From positions 1-40,650 of the forward strand of contig JAHBMJ010000780.1 of the NCBI GenBank assembly GCA_018398765.1: a stretch of DNA of 40,650 nt, written 5' to 3'. This document shows positions 11,657 to 21,399 of the stretch, one piece after another (position 1 is the first letter of the stretch; every line of letters begins with the position of its first letter). The DNA comes from Chromera velia (Eukaryota > Sar > Chromeraceae). The position numbers and the translations under genes were made by a program. Under the pieces are notes generated by a model. The model was not told the origin of the DNA and did not search any database. It saw nothing but the letters and a program-made list of their open reading frames with translations.

Positions 11657-12608
11657 CCCCTCTTCCTTCTTGTCTGTCCGACGACGTGCAAGGTTACTCT
11701 GGTCTTGTGACTGAATGAATGAAAATGAAAACAGGGTCGGACACTAAATTTGAGAATGCGCCTTGTGTCGACCACTCCTGTTTTCCTGTTTGTGACGCCC
11801 TCTGCCTGCCTCCTAGACCATGCTTTCAAACTCAACCGATCGGACTCTACATGCATGCAGACACAAAATAAATACGTGAATAAATGAACGTTGCATGCAG
11901 GCCGCCCAGATGGATGCGCTATCCGCCAACGACCAGAAAAGACTCGCGCAGAAGGTCACCATTATCTCTCCAGTTGCCGTTGCCCCTCCCCCCCCCTGTG
12001 AATTTTCGAGCACGGTTCTTCCTCTTTCCTCCGACGCGGTCAGAATCGCAAACGCGGACGACACCTCAGGAGGAGTCAAGCGGTTGAAGAAGAAGACGCA
12101 GACGCGTCTCACCTTTACTAGCTCCGGTGTTCCTTCAGTTCTCTCCTCCACTCAAGACACTGAGGGAAGCACCAAAAAAGGAAACAAAGGGCAGAAAAAC
12201 CCCATGCTCTGCTGCTACGCCTTCTACGACAAAACCGGAAAAGTCTGCAGGGGAGGGAAAGATGCACAGAACTGCATTAGGCCCACCGGAAATGATACGG
12301 TCGTTATGGACTGTGTGGTTTCTCAGACCAGTAATGAATTTGCGAATCCTGATGAGTGCCCGGTTGGGGGATTTGGATATTCGAAAGTTCAAATCACTAT
12401 GGGGTGGGTGGCAAGTAACTTCAACCTGGAGAGAACAAACGCGATCTACAAACCCTTTGTAGGAATTTGTGAAGGAGAGTTGGTGGGAAGCGTCTCCTCG
12501 GTGGTCAACAAGGTAGAGGACGTCAGCGTTGCACACACTTTCATCTACTACGATAGTCAGAAGCCCAAACATGAGGCGCAGGCGTATGTGGTTAAAGGAA
12601 AACTTTAG
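7266..12608 (+). CDS. Secreted or membrane-anchored protein of unknown family, nine exons
   Basis: Nine exons join in phase: 7266-7957, 8285-8443, 8860-9031, 9353-9417, 9798-10341, 10711-10799, 11106-11178, 11479-11553 and 11901-12608, about 858 residues. The N-terminus MRTFLAFLIGAHLIGCALP is a good signal peptide, which is why the ATG at 7266 is preferred over the in-frame one at 7188. Residues about 125-170 are Gly/Pro-rich and end in a small hydrophobic run (GIGVGAGGLFAWW). An acidic Glu/Lys/Asp-rich stretch follows near the start of exon 5. Two segments share the order Trp-containing strand, Cys, then a helix ending IV..N...I.KA: exons 2-3 and exons 5-8. The last exon holds a Cys-containing domain with CCYAFYDKTGKVC and several more cysteines, consistent with an extracytoplasmic fold. 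I do not recognise the family. The exon 1 donor is uncertain: a donor at 7898 is also in phase. Four acceptors lie in TGCATGCAG or close variants. Confidence 0.7.
8671..8840. repeat. (AATG)n microsatellite in intron 2 of the secreted-protein gene
   Basis: About 170 bp of AATG units with scattered AACG, AGTA and AATA variants, ending about 20 bp before the acceptor at 8859. The Phe/Ile/His ORFs on the other strand are artefacts of the repeat. Confidence 0.9.
11596..11654. repeat. (CT)n tract in an intron
   Basis: A pyrimidine tract of CT dinucleotides lies in the intron between 11553 and 11901 of the secreted-protein gene. It is CT on the sense strand. Confidence 0.85.
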
Positions 12609-13583
12609 GGAGGACATCGAAAGTGAGGAGGGATGTCAATACAAATTTCGGGGGTTGTAGAAGGACCTCCGTGCATGCTGCACGTGTTTCGTTTCTTCAA
12701 TCAGCGCTTTTGCTTTATATTTCCGGCCCTGTGCAGCTCATAGTCAGCAGCCAAAAAACAGATGGGATTGAATCGTTGCTTCGTGGCAAGGAGGAAGAAG
12801 GAGGAGGCGGGAGACATAAAAAAACGGTCAAAGTGGGAAAGGAGAGAGAAGGAGGCATTGAGAGCAGATAAAGTTAGAAAACTGATGGGGAGTCTCTTGT
12901 AAGTAATCCTCTCCCAGCGTTCTTTAATTCAAAAAGCCATGTCAGCAAAGATCTAACCAAAAATTATATTGATATTTCGAATCACTAAATGCAAACGATT
13001 AGAATTTATAATTTATTTTCATTAATTATCATCGCCATATGTTATGGTTAGTTAGTATCGTTATGACTCTAACCTATGACCGTGCAGAGGCTTATTATTA
13101 TATTATATATTAATGATACACAAACTAGCCCATAAATATTTTTCAATCAATTACAATCAATCAATCAATCAATATCTAGATAAATGTTGGTCTTTTGTAT
13201 TCAAGTTGTTGTGCCAGTGCGTTATAAGCCGGCTAATAGGTAGAGAGAGGAAAAGAGATCGAATTGAAACACTTGCTTAACTAGGGTTAAATTTTTCTAG
13301 GTTAATTTTAACAAAAGCAAAATAGATATAATTTTAATTGAACGCTGAAATTAATAAATAATGAATCGGAATAGTGATTGACTATCTGCTTGGCCATACT
13401 GGTAGAATTTTGTTTTTACAGTTATTTACAGGGAACTCTACTTAAGTTAGCTGATCTAAGCTGACTCTAAGCTGGCCGAAAATGTACTAGCCGACTGATA
13501 AAACCTCTGTTGAGTGGGTTTTTCGTTCGGGGCTCCGCGCCAGTCCCAGCTCCACTCACGGCTCGAGTGTCTAGCTACCGTGA
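12609..13583. other. AT-rich convergent intergenic spacer
   Basis: This spacer lies between two genes that end toward each other. From about 12950 to 13480 it is strongly AT-rich, with an (ATCA)n run near 13145-13172 and no protein-like ORF. It should hold both 3' UTRs. No transposon ends were recognised. Confidence 0.5.
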
Positions 13584-14540
13584 TCAGATGGGCTTTATTG
13601 CCCCTTTCTTTTCAAGAAAGGACACAAAAGAACGCAATGCCACCCCCTTCTCTTCATTTGTCAGGATAGAAGCCAGATCTCTGGGCTTGGGTTTGATCGC
13701 GAGCCCCCCACAGGCGCTTTTGGAAGTGCCCATCGCCCCCTCAAGATTTTTCGTCCGATCGTCCCACACAAAGCAATCTTCCTCCGGGACCTTTGCGGCC
13801 TCTCCCGTAATGATCGCGTCAAAATCAAACAACGCACAGCAGGGAATTCCCAAATCCTGAAAGACCCACGCAAAAAGAGGAATGCCGGATTTGGAGGACC
13901 CCGTCGCAGGGCGCACAGGGGGCCATGCCAGGTAAAAAGCCCCAGTACGAAATTGACCCGGACCCCCCACTCCTCTCTTGCCCCAGCCACTTCCGAGTAC
14001 TTCGTCGAGAGATTTCACGAAGTGTTTGTCCGACGCTCCCTCAACTAGAATTGCACCGCCTCTTCTCTTGTATTCCCGAGCAGCTTTCCGGAGCATTTCG
14101 GTCTTCTTGTAAACTTTGTGGAGCCTCGCTATCATCTTCTTTGTCCACAGGACTGCGGGCGGCAACGACGTAGACATACCATGAAGCGCTGCGGCTGCAG
14201 CTGCTGTTGCAAAATCGGGCTCTTCGTATTGCTTCGCTGCTGTTACGGCTGCTACATCCGGCTCTGCCTTTCCTGATGCACCCCCCTCGACGGCACCGGA
14301 TCGGCCTACTTTCTGGCATGCACTTCTCATCTCATCTGCCTCGCCTTCCAGAGAAGAGAACCCAGTCTTCTCTTCCAGGATCGCATCTGAGCTCTGAGTG
14401 GCCCCCCCTTCTCCTCGTCGCATGTCCCCGAAGATCCCCAAAAACTCGGGCTCCGAAGAATCTGCGTCGCTGTACTGCATGTCGCTGTCGCTGTCGGAGT
14501 CCGAGCTCTTGTCTCCCTGCATGCAGCCATGCAGTGCCAC
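13584..14540 (-). CDS. OLD-like TOPRIM-domain protein (exon copy A)
   Basis: The 318-residue frame ends with a TAA-type stop at 13584. Its N-terminal ~80 residues are the acidic Ser/Asp module (SDADSSEPEFLGIF) found in three copies at this locus. A helical Lys/Arg-rich segment follows, then a probable TOPRIM fold. ILVEGASDKHFVKSL fits the first strand with the catalytic Glu (VEG.SD). LGIPCCALFDFDAII fits the DxD strand. VWDDRTKNLEGAM fits the later acidic motif seen after the DxD strand in OLD-type TOPRIM domains. TOPRIM domains of this type bind metal and act as nucleases, but no ATPase domain is encoded here, so enzymatic activity is uncertain. If spliced, the exon starts at 14516 after a TGCATGCAG acceptor in phase 0. 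A start at the ATG at 14540 would make a short unspliced gene. Confidence 0.6.
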   Translation of the reverse strand: MALHGCMQGDKSSDSDSDSDMQYSDADSSEPEFLGIFGDMRRGEGGATQSSDAILEEKTGFSSLEGEADEMRSACQKVGRSGAVEGGASGKAEPDVAAVTAAKQYEEPDFATAAAAAALHGMSTSLPPAVLWTKKMIARLHKVYKKTEMLRKAAREYKRRGGAILVEGASDKHFVKSLDEVLGSGWGKRGVGGPGQFRTGAFYLAWPPVRPATGSSKSGIPLFAWVFQDLGIPCCALFDFDAIITGEAAKVPEEDCFVWDDRTKNLEGAMGTSKSACGGLAIKPKPRDLASILTNEEKGVALRSFVSFLEKKGAIKPI

Positions 14541-14699
14541 CGACCAAAGGGAGCAAGACAGCTAGCTCATTGATTATCATGCAAGAACAACCAGCGCAGG
14601 CTGGCGCGGGGGGAGGCGGGGTGTTTTCTTTTTTTTCAGTTTCGATGTATCCGATGGGAAGGACTTCATGAAGTAAAAGAAACCTCACGGGACATTGTG

Positions 14700-15000
14700 T
14701 CGATCTAGCTGTGCGTCTTGCTGCATGTTTGCCTGACGTTCCTTTGAGATGGTCTCCTTGACCCCATTTTACAGACTGCCTCAGAACGACCGAACGGAGA
14801 GGCAAACAAACACACCGAGGCAGCCAAAACCAAACACTGGCTCACGAATACACAGAGACGTACACGCGAAAGGGAATGGGACGACCTAAACACGAGGGAG
14901 GCACAAAGGCGTGCCCAAGCTTTCAGTTTTGCGGGAGAAGACTCGAAGCGCAGACACTCAGCTGTTTTCATTGAACCACTGAAGTCGCCCGGCAAGCACA
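14700..15000 (-). repeat. Duplicated intron/intermodule segment, copy 1
   Basis: This segment aligns with about 16600-16925 at the nucleotide level, sharing words such as GAGGCAAACAAA and GACTCGAAGCGCAGACACTCA on the plus strand. It lies between exon copies B and A. It is open on both strands in parts, but no splice-supported coding model was found. Confidence 0.6.
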
Positions 15001-15196
15001 GCTGAAAAGGGGCAATTCAACCTTCGGGCAGACTGCCTGTCTAGCTTTGACTTCAAAAATCAAGAGTTGTACTGAATAGAAAAGAGAGAGAGCAACACAC
15101 CCACTTGTCTGCATGTCTATTTGCCATCCAAAGAGTCTGCGTGGTGGTGGCCAACCAGCCGAAAAAACCAGTTGATAAGTCTGAAGGAAAGCTCAC

Positions 15197-16430
15197 CTGA
15201 TCTGATAAGCACTTCTTCGACTTCTTTGCCTTCCTTCCAGATACCTCCATCGACTCTTTGAAATTTCCCGAAATGCGTTCCTGTCCCCCCTCGACCCCCC
15301 GGCTCGGCTCCTTTCGTTTGGAGACACCGGCTTGGTCTGCCTGTGCTGAACCCCCCCCTGCTTCTTCCACCGGTGGGGGCGGCAAAGGCAGAGACACAAT
15401 TCCCTTGAAGGAAGGACGAGAGGAGGAGGATTTCTGCTTCAGGCCGCCTGCTTGAGGCTGGTGCTTTGGGTTCTCCTCCTTTTCTTGCTCTGTCACAGGA
15501 GGAGGGCCACCGCGGACATCCCACCTCCCCCCTGTGCTCCCTTTGCGCTTCTTGCCCGAGTCAGGAGGGGCGGGCGGGGATTCTTTTGGCAAGAGGGGCG
15601 GGCGGGGGGGGTTGATGAAGGGACGCATCTGGTCAAATCGCGGTACCCCCTTTGCATTTTGGGGCTTTCGGTGATTATGGCTGAAAAAGGCACTGCGAAG
15701 ACTTACAGCAGCTGCAGTTGGAGAGGCGGGGGGAGAAGAAAATCCTCCCCCCACTGCCGAACCAGAGAGCGGGTGGTGCATGGCGTTTCTTTCCCACCCA
15801 CCCCCCATCTGCAGAGGCTGCGGGAGACGGCTTCCCCTCCGTCTGCCTCTCAGTGTCCTTTTCCCTTTTGCCACCCTCGTTTCCGTTCTGGGACCGTCCG
15901 TCTCTGTTGCCTTCCTGTCGGAAGGTCTGTCGGGGAACGCCAGAAGAAGCACCAACTCCACTTTTTCTTCCCCCACTTCCCTGCTCTACTGCCTCGTCCA
16001 CCAGGTCCTCTGCGCCCTCCCCATCCTCGATCTCCTGAACGGAAGATTCAACCCAAGAATCAATCCCCCCCTCCCCACCTCTAAAACCTCCCCGTTGTCC
16101 CTGCGGTGACGCACACATACCAACAACAACACCACTGTTGCTACTGCTACTGCTACTCCTACTGCTGCTAGCGGCCCCTGCACTTCCTGATGCACCCCCC
16201 GTAACAACACATGAGCGGTCTCCTTTCTGGCATGCACTTCTCACCTCATCTGCCTCGCCTTCCCGAGAAGAGAACCCAGCCTTCTCTCTCACGATCGTGT
16301 CTGAGCTCTGAGTGGCCCCCCCTTCTCCTCGTCGCATGTCCCGGAAGATCCCCAAAAACTCGGGCTCCGAAGAATCTGCGTCGCTGCACTGCATCTCGCT
16401 GTCACCTTTGGAGTCCGAGCTCTCGTCTCC
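15197..16430 (-). CDS. Exon copy B of the triplicated Ser/Asp module, uncertain model
   Basis: The copy begins after a CTGCAG acceptor (exon start 16430) with GDESSDSKGDSEMQ and SDADSSEPEFLGIFRDMRR, aligning with copies A and C. It ends with a basic segment (GRKAKKSKKCLSDQ) directly before a GTGAGC donor at 15196. Between the two modules lies about 0.75 kb of Pro/Gly/Ser-rich sequence that copy C lacks. The two conserved ends are open in different frames, so an internal intron or a frameshift must exist, and I could not place it. Both border phases (0) would allow copy B to splice to copy A. No enzymatic domain is visible. The basic segment resembles a nuclear-localisation signal. Confidence 0.4.
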
Positions 16431-16599
16431 CTGCAGCCGCTCGTGCACGCGAGCGAGACAATTCGTTCATCATTGCACCAAAAAATTCAGCGCAGACCGA
16501 CGGGGGAGGAGATGGGTTGTTTCTTGCCAAAGAAAAAAAAAACACATGCACATGAAGAAATTCCACCGCTTTCTCGTAGAACAGAGTCTGCATGACGCT

Positions 16600-16925
16600 A
16601 ACTCCGTTCTCACTGGTCTTCAGACTGCCTTAGAGCGATTAAACGGAGAGGCAAACAAAGACCCCAAGGCAGCCAACATCAAACACTGGTTCACAAACAC
16701 ACGCCCAAACGGAGACACGGAAAAGGGAACAGGAACACATAAACGTGTGGCACGAGGGCGTGCCCCCGCAGTCCGTGTCACGGAAGAAGACTCGAAGCGC
16801 AGACACTCATTTGCTTTCATCGGAGCACTGAAGAATGAAACCTCCGACAGACACAGCTGCAAAAGGGCCATGCAAACTTCGAGACAACACTGCGGTCTTC
16901 TTCTGTCTTTCAGTTCAAGATCCAA
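16600..16925 (-). repeat. Duplicated intron/intermodule segment, copy 2
   Basis: This is the counterpart of the segment at about 14700-15000 and lies between exon copies C and B. A 23-base poly(A) run on the plus strand (about 16930-16952) follows it. Duplication of both exon and intron sequence points to tandem genomic duplication and argues against retrocopying. Confidence 0.6.
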
Positions 16926-17047
16926 GTGTTAAAAAAAAAAAAAAAAAAAAAAACACCGCCATCGGTCCGATTGTTTGCCATCCAAAGAGTCGCTGTGAGG
17001 GCGGGCAATTAGCCTGAAAAGCCAGTTGATTCTGAAGGAAAGCTCAC

Positions 17048-17814
17048 CTGCTCTGACAAGCACTTCTTGGACTTCTTTGCCTTCCTTCCAGATACCTCCA
17101 TCGACTCTTTGAAATTTCCCGACACGCATTCCTGTCCTCCCTCGACCCCCCGGCCCGGCTCCTTTCATTTAGAGACACCGGCTTGCTCTGCCTGTGCTGC
17201 ACCCCCCCCTGCTTCTTCCACCGGTGGGGGCGATGACGCAGACACACCAACAACACCACTGCTGCTACTGCTACTGCTGCTAGCGGCCCCTGCACTTCCT
17301 GATGCACCCCCCGTAACAACACATAAGCGGCCTCCTTTCTGGCATGCACTTCTCATCTCATCTGCCTCGCCTTCCCGAGAAGAGAACCCAGCCTTCTCTT
17401 CCAGGATCGCATCTGAGCTCTGAGTGACCCCCTCTTCTCCTCGCGCATGTTCCCGAAGAACCCCAAAAACTCGGGCTCCGAAGAATCTGCGTCGCTGCAC
17501 TGCATGTCGCTGTCCCGGTCGGAGTTGGGAACCTCACCTTCTGAAAGGGAGATCCCCGGGTCTGTCTTCTCAACTCCACTCATCCCGATCAGGTGGGAGT
17601 TGACGGATGAGACGGCGAAGAAGACAAGAAATGCCGCACAAATTGGGGACAACAGACAGAGACTGGCGAGGACCACGTATACATCGTCCAGAGCGAAAAA
17701 ATGAAAAAAAAGGCAATCGCAGAATGTCAGCGCACACGAGGATCGAGATGAAGGTAGTAACAACGATGACGCTGAGCGATCACACAAATCTAACGTGCAA
17801 GTCGGCCGGATCAT
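17048..17814 (-). pseudogene. Exon copy C with a possible N-terminal membrane anchor, probably broken
   Basis: An ATG near 17814 opens a frame with a hydrophobic stretch (VYVVLASLCLLSPICAAFL) followed by the Ser/Asp module (SDADSSEPEFLGFFG). Compared with copies A and B, one base is missing in the ATGCG(A)CGAGGAG segment near 17450. The module therefore continues in another frame (GVTQSSDAILEEK). A TGA at 17165-17167 then replaces the Arg codon of copy B just before the basic segment KKSKKCLSEQ, which ends at a GTGAGC donor (17047). Copy C is therefore either a pseudo-exon or contains two sequence errors. The hydrophobic N-terminus could be a signal anchor of the whole locus. It is divergent from the nucleotidyltransferase gene at 18233. 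Confidence 0.45.
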
Positions 17815-18232
17815 CGCGGCGGCGGCGCGGGGGCGCGGGGCATGCATCCGCGGATATCCGCGGCGGACATGCAGCCCTGTAAGCTTGCATGCGTGCGTCA
17901 ACTTTTTTCAGAGACGCTCTTCAACTCCAATTAACTTTTGTCGAGATTTTCATAGATTTTCAGGACCACTGCCTGACAGGATCCGACAGGCTTGTCTGCT
18001 GCAGGTCTCAATTGAACGTACAGCGTGGCCGTCCACCAATTTTTTGTTGAAGCTGTGTGGAGCAAGCAGGCACAGTAAGCCTCCGCGTGTTTCTACAAAA
18101 CATCCAGAGCCACTTGTAACTTCAGATTTGAAGTAGAGTTGGTGTCATACAGATGAAATACTTCTAGGTAAAATGTGGTCTCTATTTCGGTCGGGCGTTC
18201 TGATCGGGTGCTGACTGTTTGAGAAGAGAGAA
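17815..18232. promoter_or_regulatory. Divergent promoter region with GC-rich island and palindrome
   Basis: This lies between the minus-strand TOPRIM locus and the plus-strand nucleotidyltransferase gene. It begins with a GC-rich block (about 17810-17895) containing GCATGCAT, the perfect 16-base palindrome CCGCGGATATCCGCGG at 17848-17863, and TTGCATGCGTGCG at 17884-17896. These are candidate regulator sites. The promoter role is inferred from position and composition. Confidence 0.45.
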
Positions 18233-20104
18233 ATGCCAGTCGTGGCTGGAGAAGGAGCAGACGACGAAGGACAGCAGATAAGTGATTCAATCCCCTCAGC
18301 AATCGACACTCAAATAGAAGAAGAAATGGACGAGTCAGTCAATCAGTTAGTCAGTCAGTCATGCAGCTGTTCTCTCTGAACCTTCCCTCTGACTGTTTTG
18401 TTCTTTACTCCCATCTCTGTTCCCCACTGATTGCAGCTGGATCTCTCATTTCATCCATCAAATCGGTCAGCCACAAAGACAACTGGGGAGACGATAAAAT
18501 ATACCGGTCTTTCTTCTTTCGATGATGATATGTTGAGCCTTCCCTCTTCAGATTCGGTTGTGTCCGTCGCTGCCCACTCCTTCAACCTTCAAAGTCTCTT
18601 CTTACTCTCCTTCACCCTATCCTCTTGCTTGTCTTGGTCTTCTCTGGTATAATTGCAGGCCCCTCCCCGTGCTCCGAGAACCTCAGACGATCGATTTTCG
18701 CGTATGTCCGCTATTTGATTTTAGACACCATCGAAAGAGATCCCTCGTCGGCCCACTCTCATGTGGCGGTCTTTCGTTATGGCTCCCTCCCTCTGATGAC
18801 CTACCTGCCTGATGGGGACATCGATGTCGGGTTCATCACTTACAAGTCCAATGGGGTCATTGAAGAGGACAGCAAGGCCGAGCACTACCTGGACTTGTCA
18901 GTCAGTCCGTAGCTCTCCGTCTCCGTCTCTCTGTCTGCCTCCTCGCGCGTCTGTCTTCTGCTCTCAGGTCTCTTCGGGTCCATCTGTTAGATTTCGTTCA
19001 AAGGCAGCAGAAATACAAGACTGCAAAACTGTCTGAATGGTTTTCTTCCCTCCCTCCCTCTCGTCTGCCTCCTCCCTCCCTGCCAGACTCTTCAAAAGGT
19101 TCTGTACGGATGAGCTCTCCAATCACCCGCTGTTTCCCATTCGACACCCCGTCGTTGTGCATGCGGAGGTGCGGGTGTTGAAGTGCTCAGTCAGGGGCGT
19201 GGCTCTGGACGTATCTGCAAATAAGGTTGGTGGGTCCGTTTGTACATCCTCTTTCTTTTCTCCAGAAAAACCCTCCCCCAGCGGTCTCTGTGAGTGCCTG
19301 TGCGTGTGTGCGCGCATGTAGATATGTATGTGTCTGTCGGCTGCTGTTGACGTTTTATGCGTAGCTTTCTCTTTTGTCTCTCTGTGTTGCTGTCTCCGCT
19401 TTATCTTCTGGTCTTTCTTTTTGTCTTGTTGACGTCCTTTTTGTGCATTTGTCTGATTGCGTCGGTTCAGATTGGCGGCTGTTCGTCTTTTGTGTTTCTG
19501 GATCTGATCGACCGGAGGCTCCTGAACTTCCACCTCTTCAAGAGGTCTCTTTTGCTCATTAAGGTAAGTTGGCAGCATCTTTGTTCCCCTGCCCGCTTTC
19601 TGTGCGTGTATGTGTGAGAGGGAGAGACAAAGACAGACCAACAAGCCGACAGATAGACAAACAGACAGACGTCTCTCTCGGCCGCGTGAAAGGAGAAAGG
19701 TATCCCTTTTCTCTTCTTTGTTCTCACGTGGTCTACCTGCTACAACCTGCGCTCCATTCTGCTGCGCATGCATCCCCCCTTTCCTTCACTGCCTGCCGTC
19801 TTGCCTGCCTGCCTTTTGGTTGCTTAACTGCAGAGCTGGTGTGCCTATGAGTCCCATACCCTGGGTTCCCGCAACGGTCTGATGGCGACGTATGCGGTGG
19901 AGACGCTGGCGTTGTGTGTGTTTCATATGTTTGGGGGTAAATTGAAGACGCCTCTCCAGGTGTTCGCGGCGTTCTTGGAGTACTTTTCGGATTTTGACTG
20001 GAATTCCTCAGCTGTCACGGTGGGTCGGTTTGTCGGGGTGTTCGTTTTGCTTTTTTGTTGGGACGAGAGGAAATGGACGTGTCTCCTCTCTGTATGTCGA
20101 GACC

Positions 20105-20142
<38 letters not shown>

Positions 20143-20218
20143 TATGAGGCGTCCCCCTTGTTTCAGTTGGGTTCCTCGATCCCCCCCTCCCTCCTTGCTA
20201 TCCTTTCTTCTAATGTGG

Positions 20219-20249
<31 letters not shown>

Positions 20250-20286
20250 GTCTTTCTTTTCTTTCTTTCCTTTTTTTCTTTTCTTT

Positions 20287-20318
<32 letters not shown>

Positions 20319-20364
20319 TTCTTTCTTTTCTTTCTTTTCTTTCTTTCTTTCTTTCTTTCTTTTT

Positions 20365-20396
<32 letters not shown>

Positions 20397-21109
20397 TTTT
20401 CTTTCTTTCTTTCTTTCTTTCTCTTCTTTCTCTTCTTTCTCTTCTTTTCTTTCTTTTCTTTCTTTTCTTTCTCTTCTTTCTCTTCTTTCTTTCTTTCTTT
20501 CTTTCTTTCTTTTCTTTTCTTTCTTTCTTTCTATCTTTTTTTCTTTCTCTTCTTTCTTTCTTTCTTTCTTTCTTTCTTTTCTTTCTTTCTTTCTTTCTTT
20601 CTTTCTGTTCTTTCTTTCTTTCTTTTCTTTCTTTTCTTTCTTTCTTTCTTTCTTTCTTTCTTTTCTTTCTTTCTTTTCTTTTTTTCTTTCTTTCTTTCTT
20701 TCTTTCTTTTCTTTTCTTTCTTTTCTTTCTTTTCTTTCTTTTCTTTCTTTTCTTTCTCTTCTTTCTCTTCTTTCTCTTCTTTCTCTTTTTTCTCTTCTTT
20801 CTCTTCTTTCTCTTCTTTCTTTCTTTCTTTCTTTTTCTTCTTTCTTTCTTTCTTTCTTTCTTTCTTTTCTTTCTTTCTTTCTTTCTTTCTCTTCTTTCTT
20901 TCTTTCTTTCTTTCTCTCTTTCTTTCTTTCTTTCTTTCTTTCTTTTTTTCTTTTTTTCTTTTTTTCTTTCTTTCTTTCTTTTCTTTTTTTCTTTCTTTCT
21001 TTCTTTCTTTCTTTCTTTTCTTTCTTTTCTTTCTTTTCTTTCTCTTCTTTCCCTTCTTTCTCTTCTTTCTCTTCTTTCTTTCTTTCTTTCTTTCTTTCTT
21101 TTTTTTTTT

Positions 21110-21143
<34 letters not shown>

Positions 21144-21203
21144 TTTCTTTCTTTCTTTCTTTCTTTCTTTCTCTCTCTTCTTTTTCTTCTTTCTTTCTTT
21201 CCT

Positions 21204-21234
<31 letters not shown>

Positions 21235-21259
21235 CTCTCTTCTTTCTCTTCTTTCTCTC

Positions 21260-21290
<31 letters not shown>

Positions 21291-21363
21291 TTTTTCTTTC
21301 CTTCCTTCCTTCCTTCCTTCCTTCTTTCTTTCTTTCTTTTCTTTTTTTCTTTCTATCTTTTTT

Positions 21364-21399
<36 letters not shown>

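Noticed and set aside
13145-13172. Short ATCA run as a CRISPR-like or satellite array
   Set aside because: It is a simple tetranucleotide repeat without spacers.
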